Assembly (NCBI GenBank): GCA_008508345.1
Contig: QNGE01001010.1
Span: forward strand, 50,719-114,718
From: Paragonimus westermani
Lineage: Eukaryota; Platyhelminthes; Trematoda; Plagiorchiida; Troglotrematidae
Length of the DNA stretch: 64,000 nucleotides
Direction of reading: 5' to 3'
The notes below the pieces were generated by a model. The model did no database searches and was not told the DNA's origin. It saw only the letters and a program-made list of their open reading frames with translations. A program made the translations under genes and the position numbers. How positions within the stretch are numbered: position 1 is the first letter of the stretch; each line of letters begins with the position of its first letter. Shown one piece after another: positions 32,476-44,330 of this stretch.

Positions 32476-34106
32476 ACATGGGTGGGCTTTTTTTAAATCA
32501 ATCGATTTGAGGGGTGGATAATCAATAAGCGAGGGAACCAATTGTTTCAAATCACATTATTGTGTGGCCTGGTCTGGATGATAGAGGCGGACTGGGATCT
32601 CAGTTACTTGTTCTGTATCCGCTCCAGCTAGCAGATACTGAAACAAGTAGTTTTCATCTATGTAACCGAGCACGTTAACAGGTAGGACCAGCCGATACAC
32701 GGATATACCACCTAGTTCAATTCGTTCTGTAGATAATTACTTGCATGATTTCAAGTAATAACTAACTAACGAATGACAATGCTACAACTTAAGTGCAACT
32801 CTGTAGCCGAGCTGCTTGAACTTATGGAACTTTTCTGTCAGAACTTAAACAGATCAATTTCGCAGTCAAGTGTATGCGTTTTCGGTGTGAAATCGGTGTA
32901 GAGACGGACTGAATAAAAAAAAAATTGTACAATGGGTAGCAAAGATAAGGTCAACTGTGTTGCTCACAGTCAATCACAGTTACAATACATGCCTTCGGAT
33001 CCCTGAATCCCGACATGAGTCACAGATCCGAAGTCTAGTTAACGTGTCTAGCCGACCATTTTTCATACGGCCTTTCCCTTTCTCGTGTTAGGCACGAATG
33101 AACCAGCGCGTCATACTCATTGGAAAATTATCGGACCTTATGGAGTAACCTGCCATGCGAGTGTGATGGTCAGATAATGTACCACAGATAAACCATCGCA
33201 TCAAACACAATGGACAGACTGCAAGGAGTAACTGTGTTCTTTGAAACTGTTTGGTTACTGATTGAGTTGTGCGAATTCTTACGAGCTTAACCTCCGTCGC
33301 CAATCATCCGCCTGCCAACTTCTTCATTGCTCATCTGCTGACCCGAAGAGTGCGGTTAAACGAGAACATTGACCATACACTCTGAACACTTGACTGTCGT
33401 TCGTAGCATAGCCCGAGTGGCGTGAAATTTGTATGATGCTGGGTTGGTGCTCATAAGACCTGTTCAGAAAACCTGAATTCGTACGTGGAGAGATGAATAT
33501 ATTTAGCAGCCACCCAATCACTGGGTGCGTATGAGCACTCGCCATTCGATACGGGTCTACGTGACAACATGATCTGACTTCGTGATTTCTAACACAGTGT
33601 TAACACACGAAACGGTCAGTCAACAGATTAAACCCAATTAAAATCATTTTCCAAAAAAGGCAGTTACTACAATAAATTAACCAACTGCGCAGCATGCGAC
33701 AAACAGTGCGTTGATAGATCAACTGAGCACTGTGATCAAACACTAAAAACGGAAACGGTCGCGCACACTATCTATCGGAATAAAACTCACTGCCAACGAA
33801 TCATTCGCGCTTGCGTCTAAGGTTCACAATTATCCAAATACATAACACACGTGTCGTGCATACTTTGTGTGGATGCGTGTCAAGGAAACGGAGCAGCGCG
33901 AATTCCTCAAAGGACGCTTTGTTCAAATGTGAACTGTGGATGGTCTTGTCACAACAGAGCATCCAACGATTGCTATAAACCTTATACATATTCCCCGAAA
34001 AACTGGACCGCGCACGGATGACGTGGGACCAAACCACTAATCATGATCTTATCCGAATCAGAAAATCAATTTCGGTGGCGGTAGGAGCCATACGTGCCAC
34101 ACACAC
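32476..34106. other. AFAP1-like intron sequence, no exon seen
   Basis: The minus frame near 33.35-33.5 kb (SGYATNDSQVFRVYGQCSRL) resembles translated dispersed repeats that I recall from fluke genomes; no second copy is present in this window, so this is only a hint. No exon or RNA gene was recognised. Confidence 0.3.
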
Positions 34107-34470
34107 GGTTGGCGGCATCCGATTCGGACCAGCCTGTCACAGTGATCGAAACCAACGGAAGCCTGCGCTTTAGCCATCACCGCAAATGGTTTACACTGCA
34201 TCACTTGCGGCTTCACTCACACATCACGTATCCGGTGTGAACCCGAATGAATAAGACTAGTAGGTGTGTCAGTGAGGTCTTTGTGTCCAGCCGGCCAATG
34301 CTGGTTAGCCGATTGTGATTGGCTAGCACGAAAAGGAAACCTTTATCTCTCGGAAAATAAACATCGGGATTGGAATGATAAGATCCACACTGGGAAGGAA
34401 TATTGAAAATGTGACGCGAAAAGCATTTCATTATAAGAGTACATGTTAGTGTACTCTAAAGAGGATATAC
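34107..34470. repeat. Unclassified dispersed repeat, copy 1
   Basis: Shares its whole length with 51086-51545 in the same orientation. Landmarks in order are ggttggcggcatccgattcgg, cctgtcacagtga.cgaa, gaataagact, gtgtccagccggccaatgctgg and aaaggaaac..ttatctctcgg. It has no coding content. This copy has a single first unit where the other has two. It could be an LTR or SINE-like sequence. Confidence 0.8.
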
Positions 34471-34486
34471 ACACACACACACACAT
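34471..34486. repeat. (AC)n microsatellite
   Basis: Eight AC units just after the dispersed repeat. Confidence 0.85.
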
Positions 34487-34689
34487 GAAACAGGCTTGTG
34501 TAAAAGAGCACAAGAACGTTCTAATCGGCCACATCAGTCGGCTTGCTGGCTTAGTTGACTACATATCTGGAAGTTGAAGTGTTCATATCACGTATAGAAC
34601 ATATAGTTGCATTAGTGAAAGATACACGTGCAAAACGCTCAGAATACCAGCCCAAGAATATGGAAAAAGGGTTCAAAAAGGCAACATAC

Positions 34690-34943
34690 TGTCTAGATCG
34701 GAGTTTTGTCGCGCCATGTTGAACTTCCTCCAACTGGGTGGCAACCAAGATAAGTGATGCATTGTTTGGAGAGTACTGCAGTCCACTCACAGTGGGGACG
34801 GTTACTGGAACCTTTGCATCATCACCACCACTACCGGTGGTCGTGTTAGCGCGCCTCAGTGGAGGTCGAATTGGAGAGGAACGCGGCAATGGTGTTGTAT
34901 CCAATCCAAGCGGTTCCTCAATTTCGTGCGGAGCACTATGCTC
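34690..34943 (-). CDS. AFAP1-like, exon 8
   Basis: The acceptor ATTTTTTACAG ends at 34944 and is phase 0; the donor GTATGT at 34689 follows two bases of a His codon. The encoded 84 residues start EHSAPHEIEEPLGLDTTPLP, then a basic Pro-rich stretch (RSSPIRPPLRRANTTTG). They end in a likely helix (NNASLILVATQLEEVQHG, then ATKLRSR). It has no recognised domain and is assigned to the gene by splice phase on both sides. The frame remains open well past the donor, so the donor was chosen by consensus and by the perfect phase match to the next exon. Confidence 0.75.
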
Positions 34944-35216
34944 CTGTAAAAAATTGATGAGCAGAGAAGCCTGAAAGACTAAAGGCTACTAAAGCAAAGC
35001 ATATTTAAGGTCTACCGTAACGAGTTTCACTAATTTTATAGCTCAGTGAGCACAAATGTAAATAAGTAGAAACAAGGTGCTGGGGAGCAGCGGCCACTTC
35101 ATAAGTACGGCCTGTATACACGACTGACACACTGCAGACGTCGGTTAGTGGGTTTTTAAAACTGTCTTCTTAGCACAAAATACACAAAGGTGGAAATAAA
35201 AAACACGTCCGCACAC

Positions 35217-35770
35217 CTGTTGTTTGCTTCCGTTTGCAGAAACACGTAATTCTGCAGCCCCGATTCGATCATCTGTCGGGCGACAGCTCTCACCAGCTTC
35301 AATCTCGAGAACTTCGTGTTCCTCAGTAAGTGTAGGCGGTGGTGGGGTCCACGAAATGGCTGTGGACGATGGTCGTGCTGTTCCAGTTGAACCAAAAGGA
35401 GGAGTGGAAATAGAAGAAAAAGAGCCCGCGGTAAGCGCCACACCGGACGAGGTAGCAGTGCGGGAGGAGTTGGAAGAGAGTGAAGTGGTAGTTCCGGTGG
35501 ACAAGACCATTCCTGTGACGATCGGAAGAACGACTGCATCGGACGCGGTCTGAGTTTGACTAGGTAGATTGCACTCGCGTCTGGCTGGAAGAGTAGCCAC
35601 TACACGCGGATCCAGTGATTGTTGACGCCCAGTGAACGACTTAGTATCGGTCACGCATGAAACACTGCGCCTAGCGGCCGCATGATTGACTGATTTTGTG
35701 AGGCCGACATCTTCAGGCCAGGAAGGAGGACACAGTCGGGATTGCCAAGGGATTACATCATAATCTGCAG
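35217..35770 (-). CDS. AFAP1-like, exon 7 (Ser/Thr/Pro-rich linker)
   Basis: Either of two acceptors six bases apart (TGTGTAG ending at 35771, or CTGCAG ending at 35765) keeps the same frame. The donor GTGTGC at 35216 is in phase 0. The ~184 residues begin ADYDVIPWQSRLCPPSWPED and then become a low-complexity linker rich in Ser, Thr and Pro (SLSSNSSRTATSSGV, AISWTPPPPTLTEEHEVLE). No catalytic or binding motif was recognised. Such linkers separate the PH pair from the C-terminal helix in this gene. Confidence 0.8.
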
Positions 35771-36099
35771 CTACACATTCGTACAAAACACAGAGTTCCG
35801 GTAAGCGATTGACGAGGGTCATTGTGTAAAGAAATTGAAAATGGAAAATAAGCCACATGCGACTTGGCATCAATCGAGCGATGGACACGTTCGCTTACTA
35901 CGTATGAAGGCAGACGTCTACCTCTCAATGACAAGCGGATGCACTACTGGGAGGCTCTAAAGCGGTACTCGCGAAAACGAATGGACTAGCCCAACGCCAC
36001 CGACAGCGTTCTCAGGCTTTCAAGTGGGGGCTAACTGTGAAGTAAACGGAGTTCCCCAGGCGAGTAAGCAATGGCGCGCAATGAGCAGTAGTGTTACAA

Positions 36100-38435
36100 G
36101 GGCGGAATAGATTTACGGTTGCCAGCCCTATCTCCTGTAAGATCCCACATGAACAGTTTGTCGGTACCAAGACATAGCGCACGTCACCTCGTCACAAAAA
36201 GGTTTCAGGTGCCTCAACGAGAGCACATGAACTCTTTCGTCTGGCGGGCTGTTCGAATGGTGTACGCACGTCTCCAGGGTCCTTCAACCACAGATAACCT
36301 CTGAGGAGGGCGTATGAATCACTTTGGTGACCAATGGCTTCAACGATCACGCAACCTGTGTCAGTAACCTTGAATGGCGTCCAGCCATTCAAAGGACGTA
36401 TGAATCAATTTGGTCACCGGCCCCGGGCAGCAGAAGGCATGCGGCTCAACGGCCCCATCAATCTTAGACTCCCTGGCTTGAGAGAGCTATCACATCAGAT
36501 CCGCCTTTGCTCGTGAATCTTCAAAATACTGCGCTGCTTCTCTTACAACCTCATGTAGGGTGAGTTGGGCATCCTGAATAGATGGACTCCATCCACAGGA
36601 CGTATTAACCAAACGACTACTGATCACCGACCTCGAATAGACTGCGAACCCGTGCTTCGCCCCGATGCCTTGTGGGTTGGTTTTCTTTTAGACCAAAGAC
36701 TCCGAGAGGGGGCCCTCAGGTCAACCCATTTCTTCGGCCTGGGCAACCGAGAAGTGTCTTGTCTGAACTCAAACTTAGGCTAATCAAGAGTTTAGTCGTA
36801 GTTTTGTCATAACACCCTGAGGTGTCGGCGGTCAGCTTTACCTCCATGTTAAATTTTACTGCACAGGACCATTTTGGCCTCTTTTCCCTTTCTTTTATCA
36901 AACAACTCTTTATTTTGTGATCGCCCATCCAGTTTTCGTGCACACATCAGCGATATACTTGATGTGTAGCTCGTGGCTCAATTCACCGGTCAAACCGGTG
37001 TTGGAGTTGCCCCGAACGTATACACAGAAAAGACGCTACCTGACTGGATGTCCTTTCGAAGCCACCTTTGCGCAGTCAGACTCGAAGGTACGATTAGAGG
37101 AATGAGAGACCTCCATCATAAACACTGCCTGATTGTTGTTGTGGCATATGCCCCCATAAACTAGTCCAGACGCAGTTAAGGACGAATTTTAGCACCAACT
37201 CACCTTCTGCACACTGCGCGGCGAACGGAAATTTTAGTGCTGGCTAGAGTATTGAACAGTCAAGTGGACAGACTAAGCGCTGACGAGTGTGACTTAGGTG
37301 GCTCGACTCTTACGATATTCGTCGAATAGACAACAGTGGACATTTGTTGCACGTGTGTGTTAATAACTGTTTGTTCCAAGTAAGGACTAATCTTCGATGT
37401 TCTAGGCGTCAACGCCCCACCTGGCGACCACCATCACCGAATCAATCGTGAACAGATTGACCACATGGCTGTCAGCTTTCGGTGGCGTGGCTGTTCCCAA
37501 GGTTGCAAGTCAATTTGGAGCACCTGCGTGGATTCCGCCTATGCACTGTTATGGGCCCACTTCGCTTTGCATTTTGGTGGGATGCCACTTTGTCGTCAAC
37601 CACTAATTAACGTATCTAAACTAGCAGGGCCACAGGGGCTTACGTTTATGTGTGTGCTCGCCCCTGATCTAGGTCCTCATTCAGCAGATGACATTGGAAC
37701 ACACTGAACGCATACAGCATGCAACGTATAAGTGCGGTACTAAGTCGTGTGGTATTATAGCTGCCAACCGCTGGATCTTTATGTGATCATTGGAACTTTT
37801 CGACGCTTGTCGCAATATTCCATCCAACAACGAACACAACTCGGTCCGCAAGGCTACTTGCCTGGAGCTCCGGAGGCAATTACGAGAGGATCGCGAGACC
37901 TGGTGGGCTCAATGCGTTATCGAGATGGAACAGGCCGTTGCTACCAGGAATTCTTGGAAGTTTTTCCATCTCATTCGAGCAACTGGAAGCAGGAAGTCAG
38001 GTTTGAACGAGGTAACCTGTGAAGTCAATGGTGAGTGTATTTATTGCCTGCAACGACACTTAGGACAATGGGATGAGCACTTCTAACGGCAATTCAACTG
38101 GCCACCCGAGCCAGCGACTATGCCTTCGGGCTCTGCCTGTGTTCATTAATCTGTTGACGTTTCTCTGCCCTCGGAAACAGAAGTCTCCTTCGAGATCAAG
38201 TTTCTGATACATCACAAGGCACGCGGCCCAGACGAGCTCCCCCTTTGTATTTTTATAGATGGAAGCCCAGTCTTATTTAAAGAGCTGACGGCTTTGCTCC
38301 AAAACCTGTGGATCATTGAAGTTGTTCCAAATGACTGGGATTTGGCTAACATCGTCCCCATTTCCAAAAGAGGCTCACGCACTTCGTGTACAAATCACCG
38401 AGGGGCTAGCTTGATTCCTATTGATAATTCCTGTG
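36100..38435 (+). mobile_element. LINE with endonuclease and RT start, in AFAP1-like intron
   Basis: The plus strand carries LINE parts in the right order. First comes a GC-richer leader (36.1-36.9 kb, assignment uncertain). The endonuclease follows: TLPDWMSFRSHLCAVRLEGT, then LIVVVAYAPIN near 37.15 kb, and HMAVSFRWRGCSQGCKSIW with STCVDSAYALLWAHFAL at 37.46-37.6 kb. Then a linker: ELRRQLREDRETWWAQCVIE, then ATRNSWKFFHLIRATG (37.79-38.0 kb). RT opening blocks: FLIHHKARGPDELPLCIFID, then VPNDWDLANIVPISKRGSRT (38.2-38.4 kb). Several stops break it, and the catalytic RT blocks are missing after 38.43 kb. It lies antisense to the host gene. Confidence 0.75.
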
Positions 38436-38997
38436 TGCATCTTTTCGGCTTTTTCTTAATCTTTCTACCCATGTTTCCTCTCTCATTTTACACGTTGTTC
38501 CTTTTTTCTTATTCCCATCATAGTATGGCACGTTTGCCACTCCTTGTGGTTCTTACTTGTTGAACATATACATATATATGGCGTAAAGCATAGCTGGAGT
38601 TTACTTAGTCAGTGCCAGTCAAAGAGTATGCCTAAATGTTAACTCTGAGGCTTCAAGGGGTGGTACCACCAAATTTGGGAAGCACTTTTCAGAGTACAGG
38701 AGTAAAAACATTTAAACATCCAAGAACAAAATCGACATTATTAGCAGGTAGGGCAATGGATGCAGCCAATGAAATAAACACAGGCATTAGCAGATAACGC
38801 GACAAGAAACGGTACTTAATGATCAAGAAATTGCGTTTTAACGTACTTCCGTGCTTACTATTTCAAATATATGTTGACCTGAAAATAAGTACTTCTCTGT
38901 ACTGTACGAGTAGTAGAATAAACAATCTACGAGCAACCCGTAACCCATGCTCATAATACTACATATCACACCATCATCAGGACCGCGATACACTTAC
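38436..38997. other. AFAP1-like intron, no other feature
   Basis: Lies between the LINE end and the donor of exon 6. An AT-rich run near 38.57 kb (tacatatatatgg) is the only local feature. Confidence 0.4.
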
Positions 38998-39457
38998 CCT
39001 CAGAACAAGGTAGCGAAAGGTCTGAAGGAAAACCCACATGCGTGGTACTTGTGCCACGACTGTGCGCGACAACGTGTGAGCTATCGTCTTCAGAAACAAG
39101 CGTATACCCAGAATGCGTAAACGTAGATGTGGTCGAGGTAGATGCATCCACACAGCAGATCTGAGCGTTAGCGATCAAACTGCCTTCACGAAACTGTAAC
39201 TCTTTTGGACACCAATACTCATCTATCAGTAGATCCTCGGGTACAGGATGTGGTGTCTGGTAGTGGTCACCCAGGCTACCAAGACTGGAATGTCGCCGGC
39301 GACTGCTGTACTGAGGCATGTGCCAACTCATGTTTGGTGAGGAGAGAGGGGTATAGTGTGTCGGTGGAACATGCAGTCGCTGTGGTACGCGAACACGTCG
39401 ACGAGATGACTTTGAAGTTTGATGCGTGGCGGATTTTGCAAGGTAAGTGAAGTCCGG
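38998..39457 (-). CDS. AFAP1-like, exon 6
   Basis: The acceptor TTTTATCTGCGCAG ends at 39458 (phase 0); the strong donor GTAAGT at 38997 follows one base of a Gly codon. It encodes 153 residues: PDFTYLAKSATHQTSKSSRR, a basic patch (RRRVRVPQRLHVPP), SSRRRHSSLGSLGDHYQTPH, and an acidic, Tyr/Trp-containing segment (EDLLIDEYWCPKELQF). A Ser/Thr-rich end follows. RRRHSSLGS and similar stretches are plausible phosphorylation sites. There is no known domain; membership rests on phase and strand. Confidence 0.8.
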
Positions 39458-39789
39458 CTGCGCAGATAAAATGAACAACGGACATTCAGAACAAAACTGA
39501 GTCACGACAGTTAATACCTAGAGTGTTTACCAAGTTTGTCTGAAGAATACACAATATCCAACAGCAAACCTGCTTTGCACACCAACAAAAAACGAAGTTT
39601 AACGCCGTTAATAATCTGGCGAGCGGAGCAGACAATGTTGCGGATGTTAGCTACATTCGTGAAATTATGCTGGCACACATGAATCTGTTTTATAGGATTA
39701 TCTTAAAACACAAAGAATCCCACTTTTGACTGGGACGATTAGTGTAGCGGTTCGTGTCCAGCAAGCAACAAGCGTAACCTTGAATATGA
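39458..39789. other. AFAP1-like intron
   Basis: Intron sequence upstream of exon 6. No coding or RNA feature was recognised. Confidence 0.4.
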
Positions 39790-39880
39790 TTAACACTATC
39801 ACCATCACTCGTGGCAATACACAAAGGGGCAGATAGTTTGCTTAACTGCCACACAACCATGATGAGAACAATTCTATTTA
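39790..39880 (-). mobile_element. LINE tail scrap, minus orientation
   Basis: A short match to the terminal part of the LINE tail seen at 12.5 kb: the complement of GGTTGTGTGGCAGTTAAGC, preceded by an eroded terminal ATG repeat. It is diverged and only ~90 bases long, so the call is tentative. Confidence 0.45.
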
Positions 39881-40277
39881 GTAGCCAAAATAAAAAAATG
39901 GTACTCATCACTTGCAATCCTTGTCTACAGTGAATCAATCAATAACATGTAAACAAGCGACTGGGCTGTAAGTGTCAGCAACGAAGCATCTACAAGAGAG
40001 TTTTCGGATAAAAAAGCGACACAATTAGAGAGGTGCTCCTTCTAAGTCAAAATCCCAACAAACAGGCTCCGTACGCACATCCTTACAACATATTAGTATT
40101 TGACGTGTAACATCATATCACATTTATCGAGTAACCAAATTTCACACATTGGACGAATGAAACATAACTACTTGACGAGAAGCAAATAAACTCAAAGAAA
40201 CCGGATCACGCAGAGACTATAAATAAAAGTCGGATGGTGATGCGAATATTAACAAGTGGAAAATTAGTCAGTTCACA

Positions 40278-40829
40278 GATGAGCATTGGATGCCAGATAT
40301 TTGTGTGCCACATCGAGCACTCGTTGTCGACGATGCGGCCGACAGGCACAAGGTGGACAGGTGATGACCCGGTGTAAACAAATGAAGTCATTCACTAAAG
40401 AGGTCGCCACTGTAAGTCGGGTTCGTCTCCCAAGCTACGACACTCGCGACTCACACAGTCGATGGGTGGAGACGTTAGGTGAGATGGCGGCTGATCGAAA
40501 TCAGTGCGTGAATGTTGTCATTGCCCGACAACGTTGTCTGTGAAGTGAGTGCACCTAGTGAAGCGGGACGATGGAAGCCGTGAGGAAGCTGCCTGGTTAA
40601 TGATGACGCTTTACTTTCACTTACAGCTTGATTGTTTGTTTGTAAGGTGTAAGTATCTTGATGTTGAATATAGACGTAGCTATTCTTTTTGGTAGTTGGG
40701 TCTCTTCCCATCCTCTTTTCTTCTCTTTTCTTATGCGAGGTTCGTTTTTTCCTCTTCGTGGTTGTGTGGCAATTAAGCATCATTATGAACGGATGATGTG
40801 TTGCTTTCTATGATGATGAACATTGGATG
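40278..40829 (+). mobile_element. 5'-truncated LINE insertion with target-site duplication
   Basis: The body 40287-40814 repeats the LINE 3' end at 31829-32350 with only about ten substitutions and a 7-base deletion (gcgcaaggtgcgaggtgg has become gcacaaggtgg), which shifts the frame. It is flanked by gatgagcattggatg at 40278-40292 and gatgaacattggatg at 40815-40829: a 15-base direct repeat with one mismatch. The left repeat overlaps the first bases of the element by microhomology. The insertion is antisense to the AFAP1-like gene, inside its intron. Confidence 0.8.
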
Positions 40830-42339
40830 AGTAGTGTCAAACATTTAAAGACTTCGGTTTTCGATATTTTTGTATTTCGAAAGCTGCACTCGCGACAGTT
40901 GTAAAATTTCCCCAGTGCGTATAGACAACCTAGGCCAAAATTAAAATTAAACATGACTACTAACATACACGGGAGTAGTCAACTATAAAATGTCGAAACG
41001 GTAAGTAGACTGCGGGATTCAAGCATTTCGATATACGCTTAACGGCCTTTATCTCGACGCTAGCACATTTCCTATAAAGTCAGCATGCAACAGCAAAAGA
41101 ATAGACCGTCCAAACAGGTTCAGTCATTCACACATTAACAGGACAATCAGCTCAATGATAGAGAGATTAATTGCGGCGACATTCTATGTGCACAGAAGGC
41201 GGACCGAAATTGACCAGTTAACATCGCATCACCAATTGTGTTATGATTACGGAACAACATCTTGAGTTGCTGGGATGTGTTTGGTGATCGGTGAAACAGA
41301 GTTCCGCGTGACATTGAAGTTGTTGATAATTCAACACACTAAAGACTTGTGCGTCAAATATTCAGGCCGGTCCGTGAATTGCAATTATCCGACCGTATTC
41401 GAAGACCTCCCAGTTGGCAAAAGCTCCTTAAAGAATTTTGAAGAGTCCACAAAAGATGTACTCAGTTGAAGTTTACAGTCAATTCACCAGCGTACCACAA
41501 CTTGCATTGCTGATTTTTTGTGGTTTCACATAAGGCAGGAACTCTAACTCACAGATGTGGCTTTGTGAACGCACAAAAGGCAACCCTATGAAAAAAAATG
41601 TTCCATCAGCAATATGGGGGTGGAACTCTGGTATTCGGTGACAAACCCTTGTTATTTCAATTCTTGATGAGATGAATTCTAACGAACTAAACCTGACTGC
41701 ATTATATGAAACGGAAATTGCGGCGCAATTGAACGTTCCACCAGGCACAAGAACCTTGGCTGTTCATCATGACAATAAAAGCTCAACCAATCAGTCTGCC
41801 CCGTGCACAATATGCCAGTTGAATTACAATAAATAGGTTGCCGAACAAAAAGTGGTCAGCGCTTCTTTTGAACTGTACACATTCGACGTTGTTTCACAAT
41901 AAACGAACGCTTGTTCTTTTTTATTGATTCACAAGTTCCACATTCGCAACCAGCCGACGACAAATCGTTGGATATACACGTCAGTTTTGATAATTTCAGA
42001 TTGGAGATATTTTTAATGTGAACTAGTTGTTTGTCCAAAATTCTGTTTACTAACAATAGTTTTGGTCACAGAGAATACAACCCAATGCCTGACGGTACCG
42101 AGTTCAATCACATTTCAAAGGCCTCGGTTCGATTATATCCGTCACGTTCAGCTTCCTAGCGTGACCTGCACACAACCGCATATCTCAATTCCAGTTTTCC
42201 TATACTATGGTTGTGCATAAACAACCTACATTACAGAAAGACAGATGAGAGGTTACGCCATAAAAGATGACACACTGACTGATACAGGCAGGGTGAGCAC
42301 GACCAACGTAACAAGTACAAAATGAACTTGGGAATTTAC
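40830..42339. other. AFAP1-like intron, no other feature
   Basis: Short open frames on both strands, none recognisable and none with matching splice phase. Nothing else was seen. Confidence 0.4.
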
Positions 42340-42938
42340 CACTGAGTTTGCAGAATGTAAGGACGCTGCATCGTCTTCGTCCTCTGGTGTTAAGCTAGAT
42401 GAGGCATGGCTACTGTCAATCGTGCCAGCCATTGACTCCGCACCACTCGGACCAACTGATGGAAGTGGCGGAAGCGGCTGGGACAGCAAACGTCGGCTTG
42501 GTGGAGGAATGTACCATCGACTGGTAGGGGTATGTGAAGTAACCGGCTCCGTCACAGATGGCGCCAGAGAATGCTGTTGAGACTGAAGTCTTAGCTGATG
42601 TGGGAAGTGACATAATCTTCCGGCTGACTGAACTGGAAGTAAAGGGGAGCTCCAACGTCGTTTGTGTACGGGATCGGGAATATTATGGACGGCAGGACAA
42701 GCATATTGTGTGGAGCAAACTTCATCGTAAAGTGTAACAGACCGCATATTGATGGACGGTATGTCGGAAGCCTCGTCTTCGGTAAGTTCGCACATCCGTG
42801 GATCAGAAGTCGTTCGGGTCCTGCAGTCCGACGCACGAGTTGTGGAAGAATAGGAATAGGTTGACTCAGGAGCATCGTATTCGGCCACTTCAGAGTGGCT
42901 AACAGATGATTTGACTGAAGTAATTGTGCGCTCAACAA
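42340..42938 (-). CDS. AFAP1-like, exon 5
   Basis: The acceptor CTTTCTCGTTTAG ends at 42939; two bases complete a Leu codon. The donor GTAAAT at 42339 is in phase 0. The 199 residues begin LVERTITSVKSSVSHSEVAE, then YDAPESTYSYSSTTRASDCR, a Tyr/Ser-rich block directly after the second PH domain. A Pro/Ser-rich linker follows (WYIPPPSRRLLSQPLPPLPS), with an acidic end (SLTPEDEDDAASLHS). PLPPLP resembles an SH3-binding core; vertebrate AFAP1 binds Src through SH3 and SH2 motifs, but those lie elsewhere in its sequence, so this is only suggestive. Confidence 0.8.
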
Positions 42939-43969
42939 CTAAACGAGAAAGAGAGACTGTAAACATAGGATCGGCCAGAACGGCATGGTGACTACGCAGT
43001 ATATCAATACCAACGAGGAAAGATGACCGGTGGCATAAGAGCTTGTTGGAGCTTATATTACTACGGCTGGACCTATATGGGTTTGTGTAGCCTAACAGTA
43101 TTCAGTGCACTGGTAAACTTACACATTGCATGAGAGCGGACAACCTGTGATGTAGAAGCTGGAAACATTTATGTTATAAATGGGATAAGCACTTTAAACT
43201 GGAGTAGTTCAAAGCAGTGGCGCTTAAGTCTACCATCACAGTCTGTTATTCCTGAACTAAGCGCAGCAGAGACATTAATCATAAAGTCCACTAAGTTTGT
43301 TGCTTGATGAATGAAATGTTCTTCAAGGAAGACATTACTCACTTTCTACAAATAAAGTTACTGTGTGGATAGCTATGTTGTTTTGAATACCGCCACAACG
43401 CAGATAAAAATATCTGGAACCCAAAGAACTAATAAATGGGAATTTCCTATATAACACTGTTTAGAAGACCTGATGCATCCTGAGAATAAGTGTAAGAAAA
43501 TCACAGAACCGCTATTCATTTATTCAGTACACTGTTTGGGGGTAAAATAGGCAAAGCAACACGCAAAGAATGGGAAGAGAAAATGTGAAAATAGTCCGAA
43601 TGTAACAAATTCCTAATGAGGACACCGCTTATTGAAAATCTGCGTAAGACCAACCCCGAACCGCAAATATCGTCAAGTTTTAGGTAGACAAAAGCAGGTT
43701 TCCGCGTCAATTGTTTCCTGCGTGAATACGAAGAGGATATGACCGGCGCTATGCCTTTCTCGATGGGCACTTGGTTTGACCAACAAGACTGTATGAATTA
43801 GATAGTGGGATAGGACGTGAAACATGAATGATCCGACTAAGAAACGTCGCGTCGTTCGACGAGCTCGTTACTTAAACGGTCATAACACCGGATCCGAGCA
43901 ATCGTACGCCAGTAACAATGGTAAAGGACGACGTCTTCCGCATGAACACGTCATCGTCTGATCGCTGGA
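42939..43969. other. AFAP1-like intron, left of LINE copy 2
   Basis: No exon, RNA gene or recognised element. Confidence 0.4.
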
Positions 43970-44330
43970 TGTAATAAGGACAAGGTTATCACCTCCGTGG
44001 TTGTCACATTATGTTCTGGTACCGATACTACAAATGGGAATGACTGGTGACAAGCACCAATCGTGAGATATCTCTTCACATTTCCATATGCAAAGAAATA
44101 GTGTGGTCAGTTCAAACAGCAACCTTTCACTATCATCACTGAAAAGTGTTGTAGAAAGAAGGTCCGGACCTGAAGCTTTATTACGTTTTAATATTTTAAG
44201 CTTTAAAGGCAATTCATTTTTCGACAGAATATCATTTGAAATGCCATAACTGATCACACTCTCTGTCAACCGAAGCTGAATGAGCCCAATCAAGCCAACT
44301 GAGTTATTATTCAAAGTGTTTCCCAAAGAG
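43970..44330 (-). pseudogene. LINE reverse transcriptase fragment (copy 2)
   Basis: A close relative of 17869-18180 in the same orientation. The open frame contains LPLKLKILKRNKASGPDLLS, FELTTLFLCIWKCEEISHDW, then SPVIPICSIGTRT: non-LTR RT opening blocks including the VIPIxKxGxRxxxxNYRG-type start. It keeps about 15 bases (cctccgtggttgtcac) that copy 1 lacks. It ends abruptly and has no catalytic block. Confidence 0.75.
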
